The position numbers and the translations under genes were made by a program. Below the pieces are notes generated by a model. That model did not search any database. It saw only the letters and a program-made list of their open reading frames with translations, and had not been told where the DNA came from. Positions 38,519 to 47,588 of a DNA stretch of 64,000 bases are shown one piece after another. Positions within the stretch are counted from its first letter, which is position 1; each line of letters opens with the position of its first letter. Source of the stretch: Actinomadura cremea (GTDB lineage: Bacteria; Actinomycetota; Actinomycetes; Streptosporangiales; Streptosporangiaceae); NCBI RefSeq assembly GCF_014648495.1, contig NZ_BMRF01000012.1, forward strand, positions 124,001-188,000, written 5' to 3'.

Positions 38519-39307
38519 TCAGCGCGCGGCCCGCGCGTACCAGCGGCCGTCGCGGCGCTCCACGGCGAGCGGCAGCCCGAAGCAGTTCGACAGGTGCTCG
38601 GTGGTGAACACCTCGTCGACCTTGCCGCGCGCGATGATCTCGCCGCGGCGGAGCAGCAGCGCGTGCGTGAACCCGTCGGGCACCTCTTCGAGGTGGTGCG
38701 TCACCATCGCCATCGTGGGCGCCGCCGGGTCGTCGGCGAGGCCGCCGAGCCGGGCGACGAGGTCCTCGCGCCCGCCGAGATCGAGGCCCGCGGCGGGCTC
38801 GTCCAGCAGCAGCAGTTCCGGGTCGGGCATCAGGGCGCGGGCGATCTGCACGCGCTTGCGCTCGCCCTCCGACAGGGTGTCGAACCGGCGCCGCAGCAGG
38901 TCGGCGCAGCCGAGCGCCTCCAGCAGCGCGACGGCCCGGCTGACGTCGGTGCTGTCGTACTCCTCCTGCCACCGCCCGAGGATCGCGTACGAGGCGGTCA
39001 GCACCAGGTCGACGACCGTCTCACCGGACGGGACCTTCTCCGCCAGCGCCGTGCTCGCGAACCCGATCCGGGTGCGCAGCTCGAACACGTCGGTGCGGCC
39101 GAGCCGCTCCTCCAGGATGTCGACCGTGCCGTCGCTCGGATGCAGCAGCGCCGCCGCGATCTGCAGCAGCGTCGTCTTGCCCGCGCCGTTCGGGCCGAGG
39201 ATCACCCACCGTTCGCCCTCGCCCACGTTCCATGTCACATCGCGAAGGAGGGTCGCCCCCTCGCGCCTGACCCCGACTCCTCGGAGTTGAAGTACCTCGC
39301 CGGTCAT
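38519..39307 (-). CDS. ABC-type ATP-binding protein
   Basis: A 262-aa ATPase with Walker A GPNGAGKTT at residues 38-46, signature LSEGERKRV, Walker B LLLLDEPAAGLD and the switch His in MVTHHLEEVP. No permease or binding protein is nearby. It resembles the free-standing ModF-like or soluble ABC ATPases of actinobacteria, whose partners are unknown. The ATG at 39307 is the only good start. Confidence 0.85.
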   Translation of the reverse strand: MTGEVLQLRGVGVRREGATLLRDVTWNVGEGERWVILGPNGAGKTTLLQIAAALLHPSDGTVDILEERLGRTDVFELRTRIGFASTALAEKVPSGETVVDLVLTASYAILGRWQEEYDSTDVSRAVALLEALGCADLLRRRFDTLSEGERKRVQIARALMPDPELLLLDEPAAGLDLGGREDLVARLGGLADDPAAPTMAMVTHHLEEVPDGFTHALLLRRGEIIARGKVDEVFTTEHLSNCFGLPLAVERRDGRWYARAAR

Positions 39308-39470
39308 CGCGCGCCTTCGTCCCCTATCCGGTGATCCCGTTTCCCGCTCAAGAACCTATGCGATCCTCCGGGCCGGCGTGGCCCCGGGTTTCACACAGTC
39401 TTGGGGAACGTCACGCGGACGGGGGCCGGACCCGACCGCCGGACGAGCCGGAGGCGGGGGGACGGGCCCG

Positions 39471-39974
39471 TCACCTGCTGTCGCGCCTGCCCTGCCGCCT
39501 CGCCCCCTTGGCCCGGGACGCCGCGGCCTGCTGCCGGCCCGCCGCGCCCGTGCCGGACGGACGGCGCCGCGGGGTGGTCTGCGCGGTCATCCGCCGGGCG
39601 TCGGGGGGCGCGGTCCCGGGGGCGGGCGCGCGATCTGGGCTCGCGTCGGCGATGCGCCGCGCCTTCAGCTCACCGGCGCTGCGCCGCGCGGCGCGGGCCA
39701 GGTGCCAGCTCACGCGGGCCAGCGCGTCCTCGAAGACCTCGGCCCGCTGCGCGTTGCGCTGGTTCTTCGGCCGTGCGACACCGCGCCCGCCGTACTCCTC
39801 GACCCGTGCGCCGGCCGTGCGCCGGTACAGCTTCGCGTACTTGTTCCGGGCGCGCCGGACCCGCTCGTGCAGGTCGACGAGCCCGTCCTCGTCCAGCGTC
39901 GCGAGTTCGCCGCCGTCGGCCTCCCGGACGAGTGCCAGTTCGTCCTCGTTCAGCGAGTTCAGCAGGGCCCGCAT
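39471..39974 (-). CDS. Conserved actinobacterial hypothetical protein, basic tail
   Basis: A 167-aa protein. Residues 1-95 are helical and charged (RRARNKYAKLYRRTAGARV, KNQRNAQRAEVFEDALARVS). The remainder is a Lys/Arg/Ala/Pro-rich disordered tail that could bind nucleic acid. A strong GAAGGAGG site sits before the ATG. I do not recognise a characterised family. Confidence 0.65.
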   Translation of the reverse strand: MRALLNSLNEDELALVREADGGELATLDEDGLVDLHERVRRARNKYAKLYRRTAGARVEEYGGRGVARPKNQRNAQRAEVFEDALARVSWHLARAARRSAGELKARRIADASPDRAPAPGTAPPDARRMTAQTTPRRRPSGTGAAGRQQAAASRAKGARRQGRRDSR

Positions 39975-40208
39975 GGGCGACCTCCTTCGATCATGTGCGA
40001 TGGGTCTGCCCGACGCGCCTGCACGACAATGCCGTCAAAACGGATAAATGCCCATCCGCATGGACGGGCTTGACCCGGCGACCGCCGCGGGCGCGGTCCC
40101 CCGGATCGATGGCAGCCGCGACGGGAGACCTGCCTTACGTCCGGTGGCACGGGCCGGGGGAACGCTTATGGTGGATCGCATGCCCATTGGGACGTGTTGG
40201 GAACGACA

Positions 40209-40964
40209 ATGATCAAGGACGTATCGACCGCACTGGTGGCGTGGGGCAACGCCTGGCTGACCGGCAACATCGGCCTCGACGAGGCGGTGGACGCGGTGGA
40301 GAAGGCCGCGGGACCGCAGATCCTCGGCGGCGAACCGGCCGAGGTGACGCTCCGCCGCGGCCTCGGCGACCTGCGCATCGGCGGCCTGACCGCGTTCCGG
40401 CTGGCGCTCCCCGCCGCCGGCGACCCGCTCGGACTCACCGGCCCGCCCGACTTCAACCGCGCCGCGATCGACGCGGAGGCCGCGGTGGTCGCCGTGCTCG
40501 GCGACCGGGCGATCGGGCTCGTCCCCAGCGAGGACCGGCGCGGCTCCTCCTACGTCGGCGTGCGCTGGACGACGCTGGACGCGTCGGCGAACCTGCCGGA
40601 CGTCCCGTCCCTCGCGGAGGCCGACCACCGGCTCACCCTCGCGATGCGCGACGCGACCGAGGCGCTGCTGACCGTGGACGACTTCGCGGGCGTCCCCCCG
40701 GAGATCGGCGACGCGCTCGTCGCCCTGCGCGACCCCGGACGCGGCGACCACCCGCTCGCCCCCGGCTACCCGCAGCGCGCGCACCGGGTCGCCGCCCTCG
40801 CCGGACGGCTGTCCCTCGTCGTCGACCTGGCCCGCCGGATGGACGAGCGCGGCCTCAGCGCCGACCAGATGCACCGCCGCGGCGACGCGCTCCGGCTGCT
40901 CGACCGGGCCGTCCGGCGGGCGCTGGTGGCCGCGTGCAACAGCGCGTTCGACCCCGTCCCGTAA
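40209..40964 (+). CDS. Conserved hypothetical protein
   Basis: A 251-aa soluble protein with a helical start (MIKDVSTALVAWGNAWLTGN), a central beta-rich section (EVTLRRGLGDLRIGGLTAFR) and a helical end. No motif is recognised. The ATG at 40209 with GGGA upstream is preferred to a TTG 15 bp earlier. It converges on the RDD gene across a hairpin terminator. Confidence 0.65.
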   Translation: MIKDVSTALVAWGNAWLTGNIGLDEAVDAVEKAAGPQILGGEPAEVTLRRGLGDLRIGGLTAFRLALPAAGDPLGLTGPPDFNRAAIDAEAAVVAVLGDRAIGLVPSEDRRGSSYVGVRWTTLDASANLPDVPSLAEADHRLTLAMRDATEALLTVDDFAGVPPEIGDALVALRDPGRGDHPLAPGYPQRAHRVAALAGRLSLVVDLARRMDERGLSADQMHRRGDALRLLDRAVRRALVAACNSAFDPVP

Positions 40965-41023
40965 ACGCCCCCCGACGCCCCCGGACGCCCTCGGAACGGT
41001 CCCGGACCGGTCCCGGAAACGGA

Positions 41024-41054
41024 AACGGGACGCCCCCGGTAGGGACGTCCCGTT
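41024..41054. terminator. Bidirectional terminator
   Basis: AACGGGACG and CGTCCCGTT form perfect 9-bp arms with a 13-nt loop, between the convergent genes ending at 40964 and 41078. Confidence 0.65.
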
Positions 41055-41077
41055 CGCGAAGCGTCGACCTCGGCGCC

Positions 41078-41821
41078 TCAGTGGCGGACGACGACGGTGT
41101 TGCAGATCTTGTCGGCGAACGTCTGCTTGCGGTCGTCCCACAGCGGCCACAGCCAGCCGACGTAGCACGCGATGTTGTCGAGGAAGTGGCAGATCTTCCG
41201 CAGGAACGCCATGCCGAAGCCGATCGGCTGCCCCGTCTGCGCGCTCACGAGGCGGATGTTCATCTGCCGCTTGCCGATCGTCTGCCCGGTCGTGCCCTCC
41301 TGGTAGATGAGCCACAGGCCCGCCGCGAACGCGGCGAGGTAACCCACGATGATCAGCAGGCCGCCGATCACCGCGCCGGCGTCGCCGGCGGCGGCGAGCG
41401 CCACGCCCACCAGGTAGAGCACCAGCAGCGGGGCACCGATGATCAGGCCGTCGATGATGTAGCCGCCGGCGCGCGAGCCCCACTCGGCGAGCTGGCCGCC
41501 GCCGGGGGTGCCGTAGTGGTGGTGGTGGACCTCCGCGGCGGGCTGGCCGTAGCCGGCCTGCGGCTGCTGGCCGTAGCCGGGCTGCGGCTGGCCGTAGCCG
41601 GGCTGAGCGGCGGGCTGGCCGTAGCCGGGCTGGGCGGCGGGCTGGGCCGGCTGCTGACCGTACCCCGGCTGCGCCGGGGGCTGGCCGTAGCCGGGCTGGG
41701 CGGGGGGTTGGCCGTACCCGGGCTGGGGCTGGCCGTACCCGGGCTGCGGCTGCTGGCCGTATCCCGGCTGCTGCCCGTAGCCCGGCTGCTGCTGCCCGTA
41801 CGGGTCGTAGGGGTTACCCAC
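41078..41821 (-). CDS. RDD-family membrane protein with GYGQP repeats
   Basis: A 247-aa protein. Residues 1-100 are a low-complexity Pro/Gln/Gly/Tyr region built of repeated GYGQP/GYGQQ units, probably disordered and cytoplasmic. Residues about 112-245 form the RDD domain with three hydrophobic helices ([40 protein letters not shown]) and the Arg-Asp signature (RAGGYIID variant). The function is unknown; a transport or ligand role is proposed for the family. The start is GTG at 41821 with AAGGAG 5-6 bp upstream. Confidence 0.85.
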   Translation of the reverse strand: MGNPYDPYGQQQPGYGQQPGYGQQPQPGYGQPQPGYGQPPAQPGYGQPPAQPGYGQQPAQPAAQPGYGQPAAQPGYGQPQPGYGQQPQAGYGQPAAEVHHHHYGTPGGGQLAEWGSRAGGYIIDGLIIGAPLLVLYLVGVALAAAGDAGAVIGGLLIIVGYLAAFAAGLWLIYQEGTTGQTIGKRQMNIRLVSAQTGQPIGFGMAFLRKICHFLDNIACYVGWLWPLWDDRKQTFADKICNTVVVRH

Positions 41822-41909
41822 ACTTGCTCCTTATTGATTGACCCTGTGGTTATGTGACGCCCGCCGGACCCGGTGGGCTCCGCAAGTCTGACCGAGGACC
41901 GACCCCGGC

Positions 41910-42359
41910 TCAAACCGGCAGAACATCGAATCGGACGAGCTGCCACAGCTCCGACCCCACGAGGGCGATTCCGAGTACCCACGTGCGGGTTCTCGGCGCG
42001 AGTGCCCACCACCGTCGTCCCGCCCCCAGCGGCGCGACGGCGAAGCCGATCGCGCCCGTCAGGATCACCGGGTTCGCGAGCGCGGCGCGGGCCGGGTGGC
42101 CCGATCCCAGCTCGATGAACACGGTCGTCCCTCCGCAGAAGGGGCACGGAATGCCGGTGAGCGCCCGCAAGGGGCAGAGCACGCCGGGGTCGTTGACCCG
42201 GTGGATCCATGACGCGCCGACGGCCGCGACGGCCATCGCCGCAACACGCAGCATCGTCCCCGCGGGGCCGTGCCGCGCTGCGGTGAGGGTCCGGCTGACG
42301 ATTCCCCCGAGTGCACCTTGCGGTGCGCCGGTGACCGCCGCCCCGGGCGCTCCCCCCAA
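41910..42359 (-). CDS. DUF2752 membrane protein
   Basis: A 149-aa protein with the DUF2752 hallmark CPLRALTGIPCPFCGGTTVF near residues 62-81, between hydrophobic helices (about 36-52, 98-112, 125-145). Function unknown. The start is TTG at 42359, supported by GGAGG 5 bp upstream. It often neighbours RDD/TM2-type proteins in actinobacteria, as here. Confidence 0.8.
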   Translation of the reverse strand: MGGAPGAAVTGAPQGALGGIVSRTLTAARHGPAGTMLRVAAMAVAAVGASWIHRVNDPGVLCPLRALTGIPCPFCGGTTVFIELGSGHPARAALANPVILTGAIGFAVAPLGAGRRWWALAPRTRTWVLGIALVGSELWQLVRFDVLPV

Positions 42360-42608
42360 CGGATCCTCCGAGTCGATGACATCAGGTGAGTGACCCGTAT
42401 ACAGGGTGCACCCAGAGGCAGGTCAAGCCCCGACCACGATCCGCGATTGGACCGTTACGCGGACCGCGCTCTCGACGCCTCTGGGCAAGAGTAGGACAAA
42501 ACGCCATCTACGTGCGTGCTCTTTGCGGTTCCGCCGCGACATCGGGCCACGAGTTCGGGCCACGGCATCGGATCCCGGCTCCCGTCACGACCTCCGCCAC
42601 GGGTGTTC
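42360..42608. other. Intergenic region upstream of the DUF2752 gene
   Basis: About 250 bp between the DUF2752 start and a large terminator hairpin. I see no gene; plus-strand frames here lack a start with a ribosome site and have mixed codon use. The DUF2752 promoter should lie at its left end. Confidence 0.4.
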
Positions 42609-42664
42609 ATTGCGGCGTCTTGGCGTCAGGCCCCGTCGCGGGCCTGACGCCAAGACGCCGCAAT
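42609..42664 (-). terminator. Large perfect hairpin terminator of the PP2C gene
   Basis: Perfect 25-bp arms (ATTGCGGCGTCTTGGCGTC plus AGGCCC, and its complement) with a 6-nt loop. The right arm touches the PP2C stop codon. It is unusually long for a terminator in this genome. Confidence 0.8.
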
Positions 42665-43449
42665 CACGCGCTTCCCGCGGCGCCGACGGTGAGGGGGGCG
42701 TCCGGCTCGGTGACGTGCTCGGTCTCGATCACGTCCGCGACGACCGCGGTGATGTTGTCCGGCCCGCCGTTCTCGCGGGCGAGCTCGATGAGCCGGTCGA
42801 CGGAGCGCTGCGGGTCGGCCTCGGCCGACAGCACCTCGTAGATCGTCTGCGCGTCGACCGGGCCGCTGAGACCGTCCGAGCACAGCAGGTACCGGTCGCC
42901 GAGCCGGGCCTCGCGCAGCCGCAGGTCGGGTTCGCGGTCGTCCCGGCCGTCCAGCACCCGGTACAGGACGTGCGAGAGCCGCGACGTCTCGGCCGGGTCG
43001 GGGGTCTGCCCCGACTGCTCGGCCTCCGCCTTGAGCAACTCGTCCATCGTGTGGTCCTGGGTCATCTGGAAGAGCTCGCCGTCGCGCAGCAGATAGCCGC
43101 GCGAGTCGCCGATGTGCGCGAGGGCGACCGACGACCCCGACCAGAGCATCGCGGTGAGCGTGGTGCCCATCCGGCTCAGATCGGGGCGTTCCTCCCGGAC
43201 GATGCGGAGTTTCTCGTTGGCCTCGGCGACGGCGCGTCCCAGCATGTCGACAAGGTCGTCACTGCGCGCATCGGCGTCGAGCGAGCGGAGCGACCCGATG
43301 ACGGTCGAACTGGCGACCTCGCCACCGGCATAGCCGCCCATTCCGTCCGCGACCGCGATCAACCGCGCACCGGCGTAACCCGAGTCCTCGTTGTTCTCTC
43401 GGTTGCACCCGATGTCGCTGCCTGCTGCGTACCTGATTGCTACGTTCAT
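42664..43449 (-). CDS. PP2C-family Ser/Thr protein phosphatase
   Basis: A 261-aa soluble phosphatase of the PstP/Stp type. Metal-binding motifs are in place: GCNRENNEDSG, LIAVADGMGGYAGGE, LAHIGDSRGYLLRDG, LLCSDGLSG and GGPDNITAVV. It reverses Ser/Thr protein kinase phosphorylation; no kinase is adjacent. There is no membrane anchor, unlike PstP. It lies upstream of a two-component system on the same strand, but the 36-bp gap and separate promoter region leave operon status open. Confidence 0.92.
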   Translation of the reverse strand: MNVAIRYAAGSDIGCNRENNEDSGYAGARLIAVADGMGGYAGGEVASSTVIGSLRSLDADARSDDLVDMLGRAVAEANEKLRIVREERPDLSRMGTTLTAMLWSGSSVALAHIGDSRGYLLRDGELFQMTQDHTMDELLKAEAEQSGQTPDPAETSRLSHVLYRVLDGRDDREPDLRLREARLGDRYLLCSDGLSGPVDAQTIYEVLSAEADPQRSVDRLIELARENGGPDNITAVVADVIETEHVTEPDAPLTVGAAGSA

Positions 43450-43485
43450 ACCAGTTTCGATGACGATCCTGTCAGAGGAGTTGTA

Positions 43486-44166
43486 TCAGTCACGAGCGCC
43501 TTCCCCAACGGTTCCGACACCATGCCGGACAGCGTAAAGTGCGGCCTGCGTCCGATCCTGGACTCCCAGTTTCATGAGCAGATTACTGACGTGCGTCTTG
43601 ACCGTCTTCTCCGAGACCACGAGAGCGCGGGCGATCTCCCTGTTGGACCTTCCCCGCGCGATGTGCACGAGCACCTCCCGTTCCCGATCGGTCAGCGCGG
43701 CCAGGCCGCGGTCGTCCCCGGACGCCGGCTCGGCCAGCATCGCCTCGGCGGCGTCGGGCGCGAACAGGACGTGCCCGTCGTGCACCGCCCGGATCGCCTG
43801 GACGAGCGCCTGCGGGTCGACGTCCTTGTAGAGGTACCCGGCGGCGCCCGCCTGTACTGCGGGCAGCACGTGCCCGCGCTCCGTGACGCTCGTCAGGATC
43901 AGGACCCGTGCGGAGACCCCGCGTGCCCGCAGCTCCGCCAGCGCGGTCAGCCCGTCGGCGCCCGGCATCTTGAGGTCCATCAGCACGATATCGGGCTCGG
44001 CGGATTCGGCCAGTGACACGGCCGACGCGCCGTCCGCGGCCTCGCCGACGACCTCGATGTCGTCCTGGATGCCGAGGAACGTGCGCAGCCCCTGCCGGAC
44101 GACCGGGTGGTCGTCGGCGATCAGCACCCTGATCGGCCCCCGCCCCGTTCCCCTCGCAGGAGTCAC
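43486..44166 (-). CDS. NarL/LuxR-family response regulator
   Basis: A 226-aa protein. The receiver domain (about 10-125) has the acidic pair in LIADDHPVV, phosphoacceptor Asp in DIVLMDLKMPG and Lys in GYLYKDV. The LuxR helix-turn-helix is at about 150-212 (LTDREREVLVHIARGRSNRE, VSEKTVKTHVSNLLMKLGV). GTG at 44166 overlaps the sensor kinase stop as GTGA, so kinase and regulator are coupled. Target genes are not evident. Confidence 0.92.
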   Translation of the reverse strand: MTPARGTGRGPIRVLIADDHPVVRQGLRTFLGIQDDIEVVGEAADGASAVSLAESAEPDIVLMDLKMPGADGLTALAELRARGVSARVLILTSVTERGHVLPAVQAGAAGYLYKDVDPQALVQAIRAVHDGHVLFAPDAAEAMLAEPASGDDRGLAALTDREREVLVHIARGRSNREIARALVVSEKTVKTHVSNLLMKLGVQDRTQAALYAVRHGVGTVGEGARD

Positions 44167-45299
44167 AGCGGCACCTCCAGCCGGACGGTCGTGCCCGCAC
44201 CGGGCGCCGAGGCGACGTCGAGCCGCCCGCCGATCGACACCGCCCGCTCCTGCATGGACGCGAGCCCGAGCCCGTTCTGCGCATCGTCGCACGGGTCGAA
44301 GCCCGAACCGTCGTCGGACACCTCCAGCACCGCTCGTCCGGCCTCTGTACCCAGACGAACGTTCACTGCGCGCGCGCCCGCGTGCCTGAGGGCGTTGTAG
44401 AGCGCCTCCTGGGTGATGCGGAAGGCCACCGCCTCGTGCTCCTCCGGCAGGACGATCGCCTCGTCGCCGCTGAACCGGACGGACGTCTCGTGCGCCCGGT
44501 CGAGCACCGCGGCGTGCTTGCGCAGCGACGGGACGAGCCCGTCGGCGAGGTCGGCCGGACGCAGCTCGTTGATCACCGCGCGGAGTTCGGCGAGCGCCTC
44601 CGCCGCGAGCCGCTCCACCTGCTCCAGCTCCCGGACGGTGCGCGCCGCGTCCCGCTCGGCCAGCGCGGCCGCCGTGCGGGCCGTCAGCCGCAGCGAGAAC
44701 AGCTTCTGCGCGACCGCGTCGTGCAGCTCGCGGGCGAGCCGGTTGCGCTCGGCGACGACCGTCAGCTCCCGGTTGTGCTCGTACAGCCGGGCGTTGGTCA
44801 TCGCGATCGCGGCGTGCGCGGCGAACAGCTCGAGGAGCTCCTCGTCCTCCGCGGTGAAGCCGCCGGGCCGCCGCTTGTTGGCGAGGAAGACGATGCCGAG
44901 CACGTCGGCCCCGTCGCGGATCGGGACGCCGAGGAAGTCCTTCAGCACGGGGTGCGCGTGCGGCCAGCCCTCGAACTCGGGCTCGCGGCGGATGTCGGCG
45001 AGCCGCTTCGGCGCGTCGTCGCGCAGCATCGCCGCGAGCATGCCGTGCTGGCGGGGCAGCGGCCCGATGCGCTCCCAGTCGTCGTCGGAGACGCCCTCGA
45101 CGACGAACTCGGCGAACGAACCCTCGTCGCCCGGCACCCCGAGCGCCGCGTAGCGCGCGTCCAGGAGCTGCGCCGCCGCCCGGACGATCACCTGGAGCAC
45201 CTCGTGGACCGACAGGTGCCGGGTGACCGCGAGCACGGCGGAACTGACGGCGCGCAGGGTCGCACCCTGCTCGCCGCGGCGCCCGTCCTCGTCGTGCAT
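44163..45299 (-). CDS. GAF-domain sensor histidine kinase (HisKA_3, NarX type)
   Basis: A 378-aa protein. GAF domain at about 20-165 (LDARYAALGVPG, DFLGVPIRDGADVLG), dimerisation/phosphoacceptor helix with His in ERNRLARELHDAVAQKLFSL, then HATPase with the N-box ITQEALYNALRHAGA and G-boxes DDGSGFDP and GLGLASMQERA. No transmembrane helix is present, so it senses a cytoplasmic signal through GAF; no haem-ligating residue can be assigned. The start MHDEDG at 45299 is preceded by GAGAGGG. It resembles DevS/NreB-type soluble kinases without certainty. Confidence 0.9.
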   Translation of the reverse strand: MHDEDGRRGEQGATLRAVSSAVLAVTRHLSVHEVLQVIVRAAAQLLDARYAALGVPGDEGSFAEFVVEGVSDDDWERIGPLPRQHGMLAAMLRDDAPKRLADIRREPEFEGWPHAHPVLKDFLGVPIRDGADVLGIVFLANKRRPGGFTAEDEELLELFAAHAAIAMTNARLYEHNRELTVVAERNRLARELHDAVAQKLFSLRLTARTAAALAERDAARTVRELEQVERLAAEALAELRAVINELRPADLADGLVPSLRKHAAVLDRAHETSVRFSGDEAIVLPEEHEAVAFRITQEALYNALRHAGARAVNVRLGTEAGRAVLEVSDDGSGFDPCDDAQNGLGLASMQERAVSIGGRLDVASAPGAGTTVRLEVPL

Positions 45300-45537
45300 C
45301 CCGCCCTCTCGTCCGGCCCCGTCCCCGGGCGCGGAACGGCTCGCCCGCCGCCCGCCTGACAAGCACCGTACTCGCACGCACGGTCATCGCGAATCAGCCG
45401 CCGGAAGGAGGTGCGGCCGTGTCCGGACGCCCGCGCCCGCGGCGGGTCCCGGGACGGGGGTCCTACGACCATGTGCCGACCCGGGTCCGGGCCCGCGCCC
45501 GATGCCCCTGACGTGCGCCGATCCCTACCGTCGAGGC

Positions 45538-46224
45538 ATGAAGACCGCACTGATCACCGGAGCCTCCCGGGGGCTCGGCCGGGCCCTCGCCCGCGAACTC
45601 GCCCGGGACGGCTGGAGCCTCGTGGTCGACGCGCGGGACGGGGACGCGCTGCGAACCGCGGCGGCGGAGTTCGGCGCCGCCACCGCGATCGCGGGCGACA
45701 TCGCCGACCCCGCCCACCGCGCCGACCTCGCCCGCGCCGTGCCGGACGGGCTCGACCTGCTCGTCAACAACGCGTCCACCCTCGGCACGACGCCGCTGCC
45801 CCGGCTCGCCGACCAGCCGATCGCCGACCTCGCGGACGCCTACGCCGTGAACGTCCTCGCCCCGCTCGCGCTGACCCAGGCGGTGCTGCCCGCCCTGCGG
45901 GCGCGGCGCGGCGCGATCCTGAACATCACCTCCGACGCCGCCGTCGAGAACTACCCGACGTGGGGCGGCTACGGGTCGTCCAAGGCCGCGCTGGAGCAGC
46001 TGTCGAACGTCCTGGCGGCGGAGGAGCCCGACCTGGCCGTGTGGTGGGCCGACCCGGGCGAGATGCGCACCGGGATGCTGCGCGCCGCCGGGGAGGACGC
46101 CGACGCCGCCCCGCCGCCCGAGGAGGCCGCCGCCGCACTGCGCCGCCTCGTCGCCGACCGCCCGCCCAGCGGCCGGCACCGCGCCGCCGACCTGCGCACC
46201 GACGGCGCGGCGGGTGCGCGATGA
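45538..46224 (+). CDS. Short-chain dehydrogenase/reductase
   Basis: A 228-aa NAD(P)-dependent SDR: cofactor motif TGASRGLGRALA at residues 8-19, NNAS (N-N-A-G variant), and catalytic Ser, Tyr and Lys in NITSDAA and YGSSKAA (YxxxK). It is slightly short at the C-terminus for the family. The substrate is unknown. TACCGT 6 bp before the ATG could be a -10 for a leaderless mRNA. It is coupled by ATGA to the MFS gene and through it to the QueA-like gene. Confidence 0.88.
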   Translation: MKTALITGASRGLGRALARELARDGWSLVVDARDGDALRTAAAEFGAATAIAGDIADPAHRADLARAVPDGLDLLVNNASTLGTTPLPRLADQPIADLADAYAVNVLAPLALTQAVLPALRARRGAILNITSDAAVENYPTWGGYGSSKAALEQLSNVLAAEEPDLAVWWADPGEMRTGMLRAAGEDADAAPPPEEAAAALRRLVADRPPSGRHRAADLRTDGAAGAR

Positions 46225-47588
46225 CGACCGCCCTGACGGACGACGCGGCCAGGGCGCGGGACGAACCGCGCGTGCTCGGGCCCGGCTACCGGGGGCCCAC
46301 GTTCGGGATCGTGTTCGTCGTCGTCCTGCTGGCGTTCGAGGCCATGGCCGTCGGGACCGTCATGCCCGTCGTCGCCGCCGATCTGGACGGCCTCGCCCTG
46401 TACGCGTGGGGGTTCAGCGCCACGCTGATCGCCGGCCTGCTGTCCACGGTCCTCGCGGGCGGCTGGATCGACCGGTCCGGCCCGATGCGCCCGTTCCTGA
46501 TCGGACTCGGGACGTTCGTCGCGGGACTCGCCGTCGCGGGCGTCGCGACCACGATGTGGCAGTTCGTCATCGGACGCGCCGTCCAGGGCATCGGCACCGG
46601 ACTGGCGATGGTCGCGATGTACGTCGTGGTCGCCCGCATCTATCCCGAGTCGCTGCGGCCCCGGGTGTTCGCGGCGGAGTCGGCCGCGTGGGTGCTGCCC
46701 TCGCTGATCGGCCCCGCCGTCGGCGGCGTCATCGCCGAGCACGCCGGCTGGCGCTGGGTGTTCCTCGGGCTCATCCCCCTGGTGATCCCGCCCACCCTGC
46801 TGCTGGTCCGCGCGCTGCGCGGCACCGCGCCGCCCGAGGCCGCCCCCCGGACGTCCGCGGGCGGCCGGGCCGTCGCGGCCGTCGCCGTGTCCCTCGGCGC
46901 CGCCGTCCTGCTCTACGGCCTCGAGGCGCCCGCCTGGATCGTCGTCCCGGCGATCGCCGCCGGCCTCGCCGGGCTCGTGTTCGGGCTGCCCCGCCTCCTG
47001 CCCGCCGGGACCTTCCGGTTCCGCCGGGGCCTGCCCAGCGTCGTCCTGACCCGCGGGCTGCTCTCCGGCGCGTTCATGGGCACCGACGTGTTCATCCCCC
47101 TCGCCCTCACCACCCTGCACGGATTCAGCCCCACCGAGGCCGGCATCGCCCTCACCGTGGCCGCCCTCGGCTGGTCCGCGGCGTCGCAGTACCAGGGACG
47201 CTCCCGGCGACCGCGCGCGTTCTTCGTGCGGCTCGGCGCCGCCTGCGTCACCGCGGGCATCGTCGCCGTGACCGTCGCGCTCCAGCTCACCGGCTGGGCC
47301 GCCGCCCCCGCCTGGCTGATCGGCGGCGCCGGGATGGGCTTCGCGGTCGGCAGCCTCAGCGTCCTCCTGCTGGACAACTCCAGCGAGGAGGAGCAGGGCG
47401 TCAACTCCTCCGCCCTCCAGATCGGCGACATGCTCGGCACCTCCCTCGTCGTGGGGATCGCCGGCGCGCTCGTCACCGCCTTCGGCCCCGGCCGCCTCGA
47501 ACTCGGCCTCGCCGCCGCCGGAACCCTCCTCGCCGCCCTCGCCGCCCTCGGCATCGTCGCCGCACTCCGACTGGAGGCCCGCGCATGA
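46221..47588 (+). CDS. MFS transporter (drug efflux type)
   Basis: A 455-aa permease with about 12-14 helices. It has the loop 2-3 motif of major facilitators (GGWIDRSGPMRPFLIG), WQFVIGRAVQGIGTG and VLPSLIGPAVGGVIAEHAGW, the antiporter motif C pattern seen in drug exporters. The substrate is unknown. ATGA overlaps join it to the SDR gene before and the QueA-like gene after. Confidence 0.9.
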   Translation: MTTALTDDAARARDEPRVLGPGYRGPTFGIVFVVVLLAFEAMAVGTVMPVVAADLDGLALYAWGFSATLIAGLLSTVLAGGWIDRSGPMRPFLIGLGTFVAGLAVAGVATTMWQFVIGRAVQGIGTGLAMVAMYVVVARIYPESLRPRVFAAESAAWVLPSLIGPAVGGVIAEHAGWRWVFLGLIPLVIPPTLLLVRALRGTAPPEAAPRTSAGGRAVAAVAVSLGAAVLLYGLEAPAWIVVPAIAAGLAGLVFGLPRLLPAGTFRFRRGLPSVVLTRGLLSGAFMGTDVFIPLALTTLHGFSPTEAGIALTVAALGWSAASQYQGRSRRPRAFFVRLGAACVTAGIVAVTVALQLTGWAAAPAWLIGGAGMGFAVGSLSVLLLDNSSEEEQGVNSSALQIGDMLGTSLVVGIAGALVTAFGPGRLELGLAAAGTLLAALAALGIVAALRLEARA

